Positions 46,716-59,829 are shown, counted from the stretch's first letter. The stretch: 64,000 bases of DNA from Sternotherus odoratus (GCA_032164245.1 JAVMKO010000001.1:166461434-166525433); one strand, 5' to 3'. Notes: generated by a model from the sequence alone, not told the origin. Numbers and translations are program-made.

Positions 46716-48666
46716 TGTAAGGCAGGGGTGGGGAACCTTTTTTTTCTGCCAAGGGCCGTTTGGACATTTATAATGTCATTCGCGGGCCGCTCCCCCGCCC
46801 CCTGAGGAAGCCCAGGCTGGCAACGGGAGCTGAGACCCCCAGCTGGCAAGGGGCCGGGGGGGGGGGAACCCCAAAGCAGTGGCAGGCGGAGTGCTTAGCC
46901 CTGCACTGCTTTGGGGTTTCCCCCGCTGGCCCCTTGCCAGCTGGGGTCCTGCCGCCTGCCCCAGTCAGCTCCTGCTATCAGCCTGGGTGTAGGGGGTGAT
47001 CTTCCTTTACCCCCGCCCAGCCTCCCCCATCTAACCGCCTTTCCTCCCCCACCCCTGCCTGGCCCGGCCCACGCCACCGAACCTAACTTCCTCTCCCCTC
47101 CCACTCCCAACCCAGCCTCCTGCTCCCCCCATGCCTGATCCGCCCAGCCTCCCCCCACCAAACCTCCTTCCCTCCCGCCCCCATGCCTCGCCCACCCCAT
47201 CAGCCTAGTCTCCTGCCCCCCTCCCTGCCCACCCAGCCTGGCCTCCCCCCACCAAACCTCCTTCCCTCCCGCCCCCATGCCTCGCCCACCCCATCAGCCT
47301 AGTCGCCTGCCCTCCTAGCCTAGCCTCCCCCACACACACCCTTGACCGTCGGCGCCCCACCGCTCCAGCAGCTCCCCCAGGCGCGAGCCGCCCCTGCCTG
47401 GTGGCCCACGCACGTCCCTGGCCGGCAGCTGTGGCCCCGCCACCGCGGGCCGCACAGAATGATTTGGCGGGCCGTATAAGGCCCACGGGCCGGAGGTTCC
47501 CCACCCCTGATGTAAGGGAACTGTTATTCCCTTACTAACACTCAGTGGGGTGTTTTGATTATTAGCTCCCAGGACCTAAAGGGGGAGGGTCAATGGGCAA
47601 TCAGGACCCTTAGACTGGCGGTCCCCAGGGGCAATGGGGAGAGGCCAGCACTCCAGGTCAGCCTGACTGACAAGGCCGGGGGACTAATCAAGGAGTCAGG
47701 AGGGCAGGATGGGTCCCGTCCTCTGTGGGTGAGCTGGAATTGCCTGGGCCAGAGGGAGAGGAGCCAGAGCAGAGCTGGAGAACAGAGCTGGGCCAGATCC
47801 GGAGGGGCCAGGGAAGCAGCCCAGAGAGACAGACCCTGTGCTGGGAGCAGAGCTGCAGCCCCAAAGCCAGAGCTCAGCCCAGAGGGACAGACCTGCCCTG
47901 GGAGCAGCTGCAGGAACCAGAGGCTGAGAGGTCAGTGCTGGGGGCAGAGTCATAGGGGCTGCCTGCAGAGAAGCCAGCCATGTGCTAGGAGCAGAGCTGT
48001 AACAACCAGAGGGACTAGAGGGGCTGTTCTGGAGGCTGCAGCAGTGGTCGTGCTGAGGCAGCGTGGAGCTGGGTGGAACTGGGATGGAGCCATCTAGAGG
48101 CAGAGAGTGTGTGGCCATCAACCGAGGAAGCACCCAAGTCACAGCAACCCTGCAGCACAGCTAAGAAGGAGGCCTGGGTCCTACAAGGAACAGACTGTAA
48201 ACTGTCCTGACACTCCAGAGACATTGTGTGTAATGCTCCCTGCCACGGAGCAGGGTGATGTCTTTAACCTTGTTCTATTTCTTCCTTGTTCATTTTTAAG
48301 ATAAATTGTTCATTAAAAATTTTTGCATTTGTTTTAAGTTTTAGGTAATGATCAGTGGGCCGGGGAAGGGCCCAGTGCAGAGGGAGCACCCCGGAGTGGG
48401 GACACCCTAGCCTCTGACCTGGGTAACCACAGGTTTGGGGTTGAGCCCCCCAGAAATCCTGGGCCCAGCCTTGTTGGGGTTACGAGGACTTCAACAGACA
48501 GGAGAGTGGAAGGGGAGCCACCAAAGTCAGGGAGGCCTCTGGGTAAAGGAACTGGGAGCGAGGACTCAGATCCTTCCGCTAGCCCATTTCACCGGGGTAG
48601 TGCAGAAGCCAGGAAAGTTCCCCACAACAGCGGGACTATTCCCCCCGCTTACATTAACACCTTACA
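46716..48666 (+). mobile_element. Probable LTR, split by the hAT at 46723
   Basis: From 47518 to about 48666 the sequence looks like a long LTR: GC-rich promoter-like first part, an AT-rich block around 48290-48340 (ttcattaaaaatttttgc), then a GC-rich end. The left edge tgtaagg and right edge ccttaca form short inverted ends, but no matching target duplication was found, so limits and class are uncertain. Confidence 0.4.
46723..47509. mobile_element. 787-bp GC-rich miniature hAT
   Basis: Ends CAGGGGTGGGGAACCTT and AGGTTCCCCACCCCTG, perfect 8-bp duplication ATGTAAGG (46715-46722, 47510-47517). The interior is C-rich on the + strand and has a tandem duplication with a period of about 94 bp (accaaacctccttccctccc at 47157 and 47251). 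Reading frames in it are compositional. Confidence 0.85.
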
Positions 48667-51600
48667 GGGCCAGGCCTTTTATATAAGACTAAGACCCTGA
48701 CCCTGCTAAGATTTATGCATATGCCTCATTTCAGTGTGTGAGGAGTCCTATTGAAGTTAATACCCTCATTGAGGTCAATTACATGCTTCAAGTTAACTAT
48801 ATGAATGTGATTCTGCAGGGCCTAAGGGCCACGTAGGCAGCTCATGAACTGTACAAGCCGCAGGCAGGCAGCCAGTAGTCTGGAGGCATTTCACATCAGC
48901 CCTGGCACACCAAATGCTCCACTAACAATAATGAATTGGTGCCGATAACCATTTGAACACGCTGGGCCCCATTGCCCAAAGGCTGGGTTTTCAAATTGCT
49001 GTGGTGGGTACTGTAAACAAAAACATTTGATTTTCTTCAGGTAAATAGCACTGAATCCTTGTCCTGCCAACTGCACTTTGAGGGTTAACTTTGCCAAAAA
49101 AAAAAGAGAAGTGTGGAGTTGGGCCCTAGAAACTCACTTTAGCTTTTTATTTTCTGAAGTGAGTATCCAAGGCACTTTGGGAAATGACTCAAGGGCAGTT
49201 GAGCAAATTTCTCCTGTTTAGGAGAGACTGTGAATTGGTGAGGGTTTTTGTATGAACTTTTCTTGCCACAGATGTGGAGGTGAGGGGAGAAGGGGGAAGA
49301 CATATGTGGAAGAAATCCATATAGAGGAAGGGCCAGATACTACAACCCTCACCCCTATTCTGTGGAAGGAATGCAGAAGGATTGAGTTAGAAAAGAAATG
49401 GCCTTAATCCTGCAATGTGTAGCATGTGGGGGGACTGTTGTACCCACACAGAGCCCCAGTGACATTCCACTCAGGTGCATTCATTCACTTGCATGCTGTA
49501 CCTCGCAGGAATGGGGCCTGTGCCCTCATTCAGGAAAGCACTTAACTATGTGCATAACTTCAAGGCTTTGAGGCTCTCTTTGAGAGGATGGCTGCGTATA
49601 GTACATTTCCCCCCTAAAACATTCTGCATAAATCTAGACAATACTAACTCAGTAATTATTGTCAAGGTAGAGGCAGTTGCAAAGTATAATAACAGACTAA
49701 AATACTCCATATACAATAACGGAAGGCCTCTCAACATCTCAGACTGGCAATGGTAGAGAAAAAGCCCACCCCAGGGAAAAAAAATCATATCTGTGTACAT
49801 AGCTCTAGCATGTAGGCCCCCAACTCAGGAAAGCATGTCAGCACAAGCTTAAATCCATTCCTGTTCGGGACAGCACTTATCCACATGCTTGATTTAGCAC
49901 GTTTCAGAGCTACCCTGAGTAGTAGGACTGCTTTCCTGAATCGGGGCCTGAAATAAAAGAATGGAAATAACAAATTGCTAAAGAAATAAAAACAATTATC
50001 CAGGGAGGATTGTATAGAAGAGAAAGAAGTGGAAACCGAGATCAGGAAAAGGTGTGTGCCAAGACATGTCAGTGATAATCTTATGGGAGTATTGGTATGC
50101 ACCCCATGACTCCATTTCACTGTGTTGTGATTTGTCAGTGGAGAAGTTCTCATAACTTGGGGAATGCTTCAAGATTGCCTCTTTGGCGGAGGGTGATTCT
50201 TTCCTGCTGTGAGACTCAAGGTAATGTCACTTTCCATTATGAGAGTAGAACCTGGGCTTTCTCAGTGCTCCTCAATAAAGGGCTAATTCTGTTAGAATGC
50301 AATTTTCTTAGATCTGCTAGGATTAATCTTTATGGTTGTGATTTAAGGTGTATGTCAGGGTGTTTCTCTCTCTCCCCCCTGCCCCTTCTACAAGTACAAA
50401 ATAAGAACATTTGTAGACAGTTCCTAACTTTCCTTTCCCTGCCAATCACACTGCAGTGGTACTGTTAGTCTGTTACCTACCAGAGAGAGGGAATGAGGTA
50501 GCAAGAGGGAGAGAGACTCTCCCACACACAGAGATCAGGGTTCCTTTGCTGCATGGATATTTTCTCCGACTTCCACTTCTAAAGGAGATTATCATTTTTC
50601 ATCTTGTTTGGGCTCATTTGCATCAGGCTCACTCCCCAGTGAAGAAGTAAAGACCCTAATCTGCTTCTTGTGATAGAGATTTTAGCCCACTCCCTGCAGC
50701 TTTCATACAATATGGCTATAAAAGTGGAGGGTGCTCTGCAGAAACGTGAGGTAAGGGGATCTGGATTCTTTTTATTTCATATGCATCCATATTATTTAGT
50801 CCCCTAAGAAATGGCGATAGTAGACAACTTTTGGAAAGGAGGGTAACTAACTCTAGCACATAGAACCCTTCTGTCAGGGAATGAAATAATGGGACACAGG
50901 ACTGATCTTGCTCCTGCTGAAATCAATGAAAACTTGCTTCAGTGAGAGCAGGATCAGGACCCAAATTCAGCTTGCTCCAGTGTTTTATTTGTCTCAGGGC
51001 TTGCTGGGCTGAGCTGAGTTACCTCTTGTCTTGGCAGTTCCTACCCCTGGCACCTCTGGGGTTGCCATGTCAGTTATGAAAGTAAAAAAACTCCTTGCGC
51101 CCCTGGATCTAATTGCTTGAGCCCCAGCAGATTTTCCTTTACAAATTAAGCACCTCCTTGTTCCCATAAGTCATACCCCACAAATCAGTGGCTTTGCGAG
51201 AATGAACAAAGCATGCAGCATATAGTCCTGACAGTGCTGAATATCTGCAGATGTTCAGGTATTTTAAAACATTGTTACATCAGCTGTTTTAAAAGCCTTT
51301 ATAATTCTGTATAAAATTAAGAAGATACACATTGTATTTAACATTCAGAGTGAGTATATTGATTGAGAATTCCTAAACTGTTGATAAGTAAATAATCTAA
51401 CCGATAAGAGCACGTATGTGTTGCTTGTGAAAGGTGCCATAGGGGTCTTAGAAATTGTCCTACCTACCCACAGAAGAGGCAATGCAGGTTCCCTCACTGC
51501 CTCCTCAGTTTGCCTGAAACCTCACCTGGAGGATATGCTTCCAACTATTAAGGCATTTCCCTTCCTCCTATTTCTATGCAAACAGTTAAGAAAACAATCA

Positions 51601-52113
51601 CAGGGCCTAATCCTGCAAACATTTATGCACATAAACAGTCCTCTTGAAGCTGTTGTGGCTACTTACATTTTAGTAAGCACCACAAGAATGATCTTCCAGG
51701 TTCAAGCCCCTAGAGTGTATTTGTAAATGTTTGCCTGGCACCACTTAGTCATAATGAATAGCTGGAGGTGTTGTCTCCACCCCCCCCCCCCCCAGGTTGA
51801 GGTTTGGCACATTAATGGAGGAGTGAAGGAAGCCTGCATTGTCACTGCCTGTGCCGTGTCAGTTTTATGGACAGACTGGACAACTTGCAGGGTCACTACC
51901 CTTAAAAAGCACCAAACACCCCATCTCACACATCTATATGATAGTTAAAAGATACAGTTTAAACAGTTATACACTAGAAACCAACATCCCTCAAAATACT
52001 AAAAAACAAACAAGCCAAGAATTGGAATGGAGTGAAAGGACAGAGAATAGGGAGTGGGGGGTGCTGGGTTGAGGTATCTTACCTGGGCATTGAAAGTGGC
52101 TAAAATGGGAAAG
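48667..52113. other. Intergenic, no coding exon seen
   Basis: Mostly AT-rich. Holds several old relics with phrases like tcaggaaagcacttaacta (49530, 49820-49945, 51604) and the promoter-like cluster at 50616-50750. No coding exon supported. Confidence 0.5.
50616..50750 (+). promoter_or_regulatory. Candidate promoter with octamer, TATA box and first-exon donor
   Basis: A perfect octamer ATTTGCAT (50616-50623) is followed 94 bp later by TATAAAAG (50717-50724). About 27 nt past the TATA box a strong donor GTGAG|gtaagg occurs (GT at 50751). The order fits a + strand promoter with a very short first exon, 9 kb upstream of the B3GALT5 coding exon, which needs at least one upstream non-coding exon. 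This is inference from motifs only; B3GALT5 is known in mammals to use alternative upstream promoters. A start that close to the donor would be unusual. Confidence 0.3.
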
Positions 52114-52252
52114 AAAGACTAACTAAAGTATTGAAGCATAAGCTTTCGTGGGCTAATCCCACGAACGTTTATGCTTCAATACTTTAGTTAGTCTTTAAGG
52201 TGCCACAGTACCCTTTGCCACTTCAGCAATTCCAGACTAACTCTCTGATTCT
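52114..52252. repeat. Repeat family C copy with a near-perfect hairpin
   Basis: Bases 52114-52141 are an exact reverse complement of 52169-52196 (28 bp), and pairing continues inward with 8 of 11 matches to a 5-base loop at 52153-52157. The right part (aaggtgccacagtaccctt) is repeat family C. Confidence 0.8.
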
Positions 52253-52274
52253 AGAAATATGAAATATAACTCTG

Positions 52275-53590
52275 AGGGCCTATTGTAATTATGCGAAGTG
52301 TGGGCCATTAACTGTGGTTTGGAATCTTGATGTCTCCCATCAATCGGGACAATTGACTGTGGATGGCTCTCGCTTGCAGGCCTTCCTGTGAGTCAGGCTG
52401 GGAGGAGGAAGGCCTGGGGGTGTGTGTCTTACAGGTCATGTGACCATGTCACCTCGTACTGAAATCCATCTTAAACCTGGTGCTTTTCCATTTAGGAGGG
52501 GAGGTGGGAACCGTGAGAGAAACAAAGGATTCCCACCTTGTGAAAAAGTTACATAAGGGAGTGGAACAAAACAAAGGGGGCTGCAATCATGAGAAATCCC
52601 CTAGCTACCACCTGAGCTGGAACAAGGACTGTACCAGAGGAAAGTATTGTGCTCAGACTAGGAAGGCATCTAGTCTGTGATAGGAGCTTTTTGAAACATC
52701 TCTGAGGGTGAGATTTTATCTGTACAGTAAACCCTCGATTTAACGGACCTCGATTTAACGGACTTCGGATGCAACGGACAAAATTTCTAAGCAAGTCTGA
52801 TGCATCCGAAATCCATTTTTCGAGGGCTGGCTGCCGTCTCCCGGCCGCCGCCCGGGTCCCGGCAGCGGGCGGGCGGGCTGGCTGCCAGCTCCCGGCTGCC
52901 GCCGGGTCCCGGCAGCAGGCGGGCTGCGGAGCTGCCGCCCCGGCCCTGTGGCGGGCGGGCTGCTGCTCCAACAGCTCGTTTTTTTAATTATTATTAAATA
53001 ACGGACTTTCTGATTTAACGGACACCCCCTCTCCCGAATTAGTCTGTTAAATCGAGGTTTTACTGTATTCAGTTTTATTACTGTACTAGGCTTAGACTTG
53101 TGTGTTTTATTTTATTTTGTTTGGTAATTCACTTTGTTCTTTCTGTTATTACTTGGAACCACTTAAACCCTACTTTCTGTAGTTAATAAAATTGCTTTTT
53201 TACTTATTATTTAACCCAGAGTGTGTATTAATATTTTTGGGGGGAGCAGTATATCTCTCTATCAATGTTATAGAGGGGGGACAATTTATGATTTTACCCT
53301 ATATAAGCTTTATATAGGATAAAATGGATTTATTTGGGGTTTGAATCCCATTGGGAGCTGGGCATCTGAGTGTTAGAGACATAAACACTTCTTAAGCTGT
53401 TTTCAGTTAAGCCTGAAGCATTTAGGGGACGTGGTTCAGACCCAGGTCTGGTTTGTGTTAGACAAGTGTGTCTGGCTCAAACAAGACAAGGTTCTGAAGT
53501 CCCAGGCTGTCAGGGAAAATTGGTTAGAAGTAGTCTCAGCACATCAGTTGGCAAAATCCCAAAAGGGTTTCTGTGATCCAACCCATCACC
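52275..53590 (+). mobile_element. Endogenous-retrovirus-type LTR, interrupted by a Tigger-like element
   Basis: About 1.0 kb of LTR-like sequence once the inserted element (52725-53065) is removed. It contains AATAAA at 53185-53190 and ends near gtgatccaacccatcac. I recognise its phrases (for example ggtaattcactttgttcttt) as a common turtle LTR. No internal genes are attached; limits are approximate. Confidence 0.6.
52725..53065. mobile_element. Tigger/pogo-like miniature element, copy 2
   Basis: Same ends as the copy at 42806 (CAGTAAACCCTCGATTTAAC; GTTAAATCGAGGTTTTACTG), TA target duplication (52723-52724, 53066-53067), and the same GC-rich centre. It sits inside an LTR. Confidence 0.9.
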
Positions 53591-53622
53591 ATGGGGTTGA
53601 TTTTAATTTGATTGGTTTAGAT

Positions 53623-54022
53623 CAGTGGCTCTCACCCAGGGATATGTGTAACCCTAGGGGTATGCAGAGGTCTTCCAGGGGGAATATCAATTTGTCTAGT
53701 TCTACAACAGGCTATAGAAAAGGTACTAGCGAAGTCAGTACAAACTAAAATTTCATACAGACAATGATTTGTTTATACTGCTTTATAAACTATATCAGCA
53801 TTTCTCAAAGGAGGGGTGTGTGTTGAAATTTGGTTTATAATCATATGGTAAAAATGAACAATTAAGCAATTTGTCAGTAGTAGTGCGCTCTGACACTTTT
53901 TTGTATTTTTTATGTCTGATTTTGTAACCAGGTGGTTTTAAAGTGAGATGGAACTTGGGGTACACCAGACAAATCCACATCTTGAAAGGGGTACAGTAGT
54001 CTGGAAAGGCCGAGAACTATTG
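53623..54022. mobile_element. 400-bp miniature hAT
   Basis: Ends CAGTGGCTCTCACCC and GGCCGAGAACTATTG, imperfect 8-bp duplication GTTTAGAT / GTTTATAA. Old, non-coding. Confidence 0.7.
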
Positions 54023-54219
54023 GTTTATAATCATGCTATCTCTGATTTCATCCTTCCTGAACAGGGTAAGTTTAGTTTTTGAAAGGACTGTGTTATTTCC
54101 ATTTTAAAAAATAAATGTACACCTTGCCTGTGTGTTAACTTTCAAGAGGAAATATTTCTGGGCTATGACTTTATTTTTACAACTTAAATATGGTACATGG
54201 TAGTATTAGTATAGAGCAC

Positions 54220-54718
54220 ACCTATAAAGTTTGTGGATGATGCCAAGCTGGGAGAGGTTCCAAGTGCTTTGGAGGATAGGATTAACATTCAAAATGATCT
54301 GGAGAAACTGGAGAAATGGTCTGAAGTAAATAAGATGAAATTAAATAAGGACAAATGCAAAGTACTCCACCTAGGAAGGAACAATCAGTTGCACACATAC
54401 AAAATGGAAACCGATAACAGTTTTCAAGTACATAAAAGGTTTGTTACAAGAAGGAGGGAGAAAAATTGTTCTTCTTAACCTGTGAAAATAGGACAAGATG
54501 GGCTTAAATTGCAGCAAGGGTAACTGTCAGAGTGGTTAAGCACTGGAATAAATTGCCTGGGGAGGTTATGGAATCTCCCATCATTGGGGACTTTTAAGAG
54601 CAGGTTGGACAAACACCCATCAGGGATGGTCTAGACTCTAGATAATACTTAGTCCAAGCTTGAGTATAAGGGACTGGACTAGATGACCTCTTGAGGTCGC
54701 TTTCAGTTCTATGATTCT
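54220..54718 (+). mobile_element. CR1 LINE fragment, plus orientation
   Basis: Encodes a decayed CR1 reverse-transcriptase piece (FVDDAKLGE, MKLNKDKCKVLHLGRNNQLH) and runs to the 3' end block gatgacctcttgaggtcgc and ttctatgattct. There is an internal deletion between the RT piece and the C-terminal piece (KRFVTRRREK). It is 5'-truncated and not functional. Confidence 0.85.
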
Positions 54719-57700
54719 CCCCCAAGTGTAAATATTTTTAAAAAGATTAAGGACATTTTGATCTTATTTCTTCCTATGTAAAAGTGCCTTTCTCAGTGAT
54801 GTAGCAACAATTACTCCTTATGGGGTATCTTCCAAAATATAAACATGTTTTTAAAAAAAAAAAAGAAGAGAGAGAAAATGAACTAAGGGTGTCAATCTTC
54901 CTTTGGCCAGGAAGCTGGTCTGGAGAAAATTCTGTTGGGACATGTCATTCTAAAACCTGCTTTATAACAGTCACATTACTGTAAGATCCAATCTACATGG
55001 ATCAGCCTTGTAGAGGGAGAGCACAGCCATTGCTATGTATTTTCAACTTTGTTTTAAATAGTGGGTTTTTATATATTTACTGAGATATAAACATTTATGA
55101 CATAGTTTTATCCTTTGTTTGAAAAACAAAACCACAACTGGAAAAAGTATTTTCAGTATGATAGCCAACAGGTGTGACACTAAACAGAGTAAACACCAGA
55201 AGAAGAAACAAGACTTTTGGTTTGTTCTTTGAAATAAAATCCTTTCTTCCCTTCCCCCATAACAGTCTTACAGTGGTCCTCCTACCTTTGGGGTTCTGGT
55301 CCCCTTGCCATTTTGTCAGGAGCAAAATCTAGAAACCTTCAGGATACAAAAGCAAGATGAATTTATGCTGTTTACATTTAGATTTCTGTGTTGGTTTTGT
55401 ACTTGTTTCATGCCAGTTTCTGTAATAAAGTTCCTAATTGCCAGACACTATAGAATTTAATTGAAGGCCAAACTCTGTAATCCATGTTCATGACGGTAGT
55501 AGAACTTCACTCTGCAAGCAGTCCCAGTGATTGCAATGAGACTGTTGATAGCAGAAGGTGCTATTCGGTATGAATAAATGGCCCCAAATAAGTAGTTTGT
55601 TTTGTTTACTTAATTTTTTAAAAAATGAGAAGGAAATGGAATAAATATCTTTCCTATGTGGGATTTTCAGCCATTCATTTCTCAATATTAAAAATAAATT
55701 TTGGCTCACAGATTGTACTTTTCATCAAAAATCTCAAAGCATCTTACCGATAGCAAAATGAATACACAGGATGGTTAAGTGAAATACCCAGTGTCACAGA
55801 ACAAGCCAGTGGCACAACCAAGAATAGAATCCATCTCTTCTGACTCATGGAAGATGTGCTAAATAGGTCAACCTACTCAATGATTTTTGTATCCAGTTAG
55901 GTGCAGACAAAAAAATAACTCACAAATAGCATAAAGTGTCATTGTTTGCTACTGTCAGGGCCTGATCCTTCAAACAGTTATCTTTGTGTAACTTTACACA
56001 CATGAATAGTTCCACTGACTTCAAAGGGACTACTTATGTAAGTGTCTAATTTGACCCTATGTAGCTAGAAAATGAGAACTATCATTAGTAACTTGACTCA
56101 AGTCCTTACTTTGTCTCTGTAGATACTCTATTCCCTGGTCATATCTATGTTCATGGGTGCTGACTTCTTCTGTTCCGAGGGACTACTCGACTCCCACTCT
56201 GCAGAAATTTCATGTCTAAATTAACACAGCGCTGTGAACCTTCTATTGGCATTTTGACTCCATTCATTATATAGTGGATAGCAGAGAACTGGTAGCTTTT
56301 GGCCCCGATGAAAGTGTTTTGAGTTTTGCCACTTAAGAAAAAAACAAAAGTAGACAGACATTTCCTATTACCTCCCAACAGCTCCTATTACCTCCCAACC
56401 CCATCCTGATTCACACTTGCTGTCTGGTCAACCGAGGCACCAATCTAAAGTAACTCCACTGAATTCAGTGGCATTACTCCAGATTTGCACCAGAATAAGA
56501 GCGGATAGATTTTTTTTTTTTTTAATTTACATTTTTAGTCTCCTTTTCTCACAAGGACTCCAGACTGTTACTCCTCTCCCTATGGCAGGAATATATCCCC
56601 TGATCCTGAATGCCAGGTAACCTTATACCTCTGGTACTGTATAAATACATGTAATAATAAGGTCTAAAGGAAGGGCTTCTAAGTCACATGACAGCCTGCA
56701 ATTTTCCCTTTGGTTTAACAGAAATTTTTTTCTAGAGGCTCAAGTCCTTTAAACATATACATGGAATATTGTAAAGCTCTATTTAACAGGAAACAATGCC
56801 TAGGCTTTATATGTGGGTGTGCTAAGGTGTCATAGCACCCTTGTGGAACTACACCAAGCTGCTGTGTTTGGGTCCCAACATGTTAGACTTGTGTGCTGTT
56901 ACATTTCTCGTGGCCTGGGTAAGCAGCACTCTCTTTTTTCTTGACCTCTCTGGAACACTTCCTGGACATAGGCTCTCGATCATGTTAACCCTTTATCAAT
57001 GTGGAACCCATCGGCCTTAGACCCCTAGGACCAGTGCTGACATCCCCAAACTTCTCAGTAGCTTAAGCACAACTCTTCTCCAAGGCTCCAACCTTGCGGT
57101 TACTCTGGTTTACAGTTCACCTCCTTAAGGACACGTGATAATTGAACACACAGACTTTGTAAGGGTTCTAAAAACCAATCACTCTTTATCTCGCACAAGA
57201 AGTATTCAGATCTAGACAAAGTAATAAACAGCTACACATATTCCTTTACCTCAGTTTCCTCGCCACTCTTGAGGGGAGTGGTACTGCTAAAGTAGGGAAG
57301 CTTGCTGGCTTCTATACTATCCCAGTGGAATCGGATGGCAAAAGGGTCTAACTCCCTTTACTGAGATGCCCGCCTGACCTTGAAGACTCCTTTTTTTCTC
57401 TCCTGTGTGGTAGAGTCCTTGTAACCCTGATAAGGCTGGGCCCAGGATCTCTGGGTGGCTTAACCCCCAGTTTCATCCTGGGCTGCTCAGGACAGGGCCT
57501 AGGGTGTCCCCATTCTGGGGTACTCTGTCCTCGCCATCCACTTCTCAGACCCACTGATCACTACACTGAGTTTAAACCAAATACAATATATTAAACAGCA
57601 ATTGTGTAAAAAAAAAAAAAAAAGGAAAAATTGAACAGGTAAAAGGATCAAGAAAATCTGCACTATGCATATGGGGAACACTGTTGTTTTTGTCTGGAGT

Positions 57701-59829
57701 GGCTCATGATTGTGAATGCTCACCTTAGGCAGACTGTCAAAAACAGGGCAGACACCCCAAGCTGGTGTTGTGTTTATATAATTTGATTTCACCAAGCCAG
57801 TGACAAATGTGAACTCCTGGATCACTACACCAGTTTTACCGTGGAGTCACAAAAACAACGAGGAATCCAGTGGCAGATTAAAGACAAACAGATTTATTTG
57901 GGCATATTTTGTGGGTAAAAAACCCACTTCTTCAGATGCGAGGAGTGAAAATTACAGATGCAGGCATAAATATACTGGCACATGAAGAATAGGGAGTTAC
58001 CGTACAAGTGGAGAACCAGTGATGATAGGGCCAATTCGATTGATGAACTATGCCTTTACAATCATCTCTCCTTACTCACTCAAAAGTGTGCTAGGAGCCT
58101 TACAAACATATTTTAAAAAAAATATCCCTGAACAGACGCGCTTACAATCATAAAGACTATTAGTAGGCAAATTAAGGGAAGAAGGCATGTGATGTATTTT
58201 TTTTAAAATATATATTATATTGCCTATTTAATATCTATATATGTCCAAAAAGTGGATTTGCATCTAGTAACAATGGAGTTGAGTGCAACAATGTATAGTT
58301 CACTGCAGGCCTCAGACTGGAGATGAACTATAATAAAGCAATAGCTGAATTTGCTTGCCTTATGAATGTGAGAAGTCTCCTTGAAATTAATGGGACCATT
58401 CATGTGAGTAAAGTGAGTTGGATTTGGCTCCAAGAACTTTTATTCAGAACTTTAAGTACACTTATGTTAGTGACCAGATATTTTCATGGTATTCCAAGGA
58501 CGTGAATTGGAGTAAAAGAAAGACATTGTTGTGGTTTTGGACATTCCACACATAACAATCCTAGTCAGAGGATTAAGCACCCAAGGTAACCACGGCTCTG
58601 AAGTATGTAAACTTGCCTTTGTATGCATGCCACTGTGTGTGTTTTCAATTCCTTGCATGGGCAGAAGACCAACACTTTAATTTTAGAAGATCAAGCTAAT
58701 TTCCCTATCAAATGTACGTGAGGAAAAAGAGAAAAAGCTGTCTCTGTAGTACCATTTTTTTTTTTCTCTTCACCACATTCTAGGAAATAATTTCTTGGTG
58801 GCTCTGCAGGGATCCAGAGCTGAGAATAACTGCTAGAGAATGGCACTATCTAAGGTCATAAGAAGAAATAACTCTATATACTCTTCTCTCTGCCCTCTTT
58901 TCCCTTTGTTCTAAAACTCACAGCTGTTCTAAATTTTTTTTTTGTGTGTGACTGCAGTTGTTAAAAGATACTGGACACACACACGTTGTACATATGTAAA
59001 TAATTCAATAATTTGGAGTTAAACTATGAATGTAGAAGTGTTTTATTTTACCATCACTAAGACTCTGGCTTTTCTGGCTTGTTCTGTTTATTAAGATTTG
59101 TTCTGAGTGGATAAGAGTGATTAAGAGATCACCAAAGAATATTCTTTGGTTACAAGCATGAATTATTCCGTTTAGCATTTTATATTACATCTTTCCTCCA
59201 AAAAGAGGAGTAAAATGCAAAGTCCTCCTTTTTTGTGTTTTAATAATTTGAACCAACACAGAACTGTACAAAAGAGAAAAACACAATTCAACTTATCTGC
59301 TGTTCTTTTTCAAAATGGCCACCAAGACCTCAACTCTGTACCCTAGAGACCACAGAAAGGGAGGAAAGCATAGAAGCAACTTCTGAATCGATATGCACCT
59401 CCCATTATAAATGGTGGGGTGGAAATAAGGAGAGACTAATCGTCTAGTTTAGCCTTCTAAGTGGCCCATGCTTGTGAACTCAGGGCATGGTTACCTGTCA
59501 AAAAATGAACGGAGAATTAAGGTATAAAGCCATTACTACTATCCTCTCCCATTAGGTCCATGGTAAACTCCTGACTGCTTCCCACAATCGATGTTGTAGA
59601 GTTCACTCTTTAGGGATGAATTCTTGGGGCACTAGCTGGTGGGATTCTTCCTGGCAGCGTAGTTCTGGTAGTCATATTCCTATGTCATGTTGGAGGCAAA
59701 GAGCCTGTAATGTTTCTGGTGTATCTGCATGGATGCCCTTAACATGAGTGTGGCCCTTAAATCCCAGAGTTTGGTATACAAAGGAGCAAAATTATTTTCC
59801 AATGTACCATTTGTTTTTGTTTCTTTCAG
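54719..59829. other. Region upstream of the B3GALT5 coding exon
   Basis: Expected to include the end of the B3GALT5 5' intron. Contains an old relic at 55950-56070 (gggcctgatccttcaaacag), a direct 19-bp repeat at about 56362-56400 (cctattacctcccaac twice), and an LTR-like region of uncertain class at about 56830-57780. No non-coding first exon could be fixed. Confidence 0.45.
57820..57995 (-). repeat. Interspersed repeat family C, reverse orientation
   Basis: Contains aaagacaaacagatttattt, ggtaaaaaacccacttcttc and gcaggcataaatatactggc, matching the opposite strand of the copies at 10170 and 52160. Limits approximate. Confidence 0.5.

Noticed and set aside
47555..48142. Open frames of 180 codons (+) and 148 codons (-)
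   Set aside because: Both lie in a GC-rich LTR-like sequence; overlapping long frames on both strands are due to base composition.
52549..52987. 140-codon minus and 72-codon plus frames
   Set aside because: They cross the GC-rich centre of a Tigger-like element.
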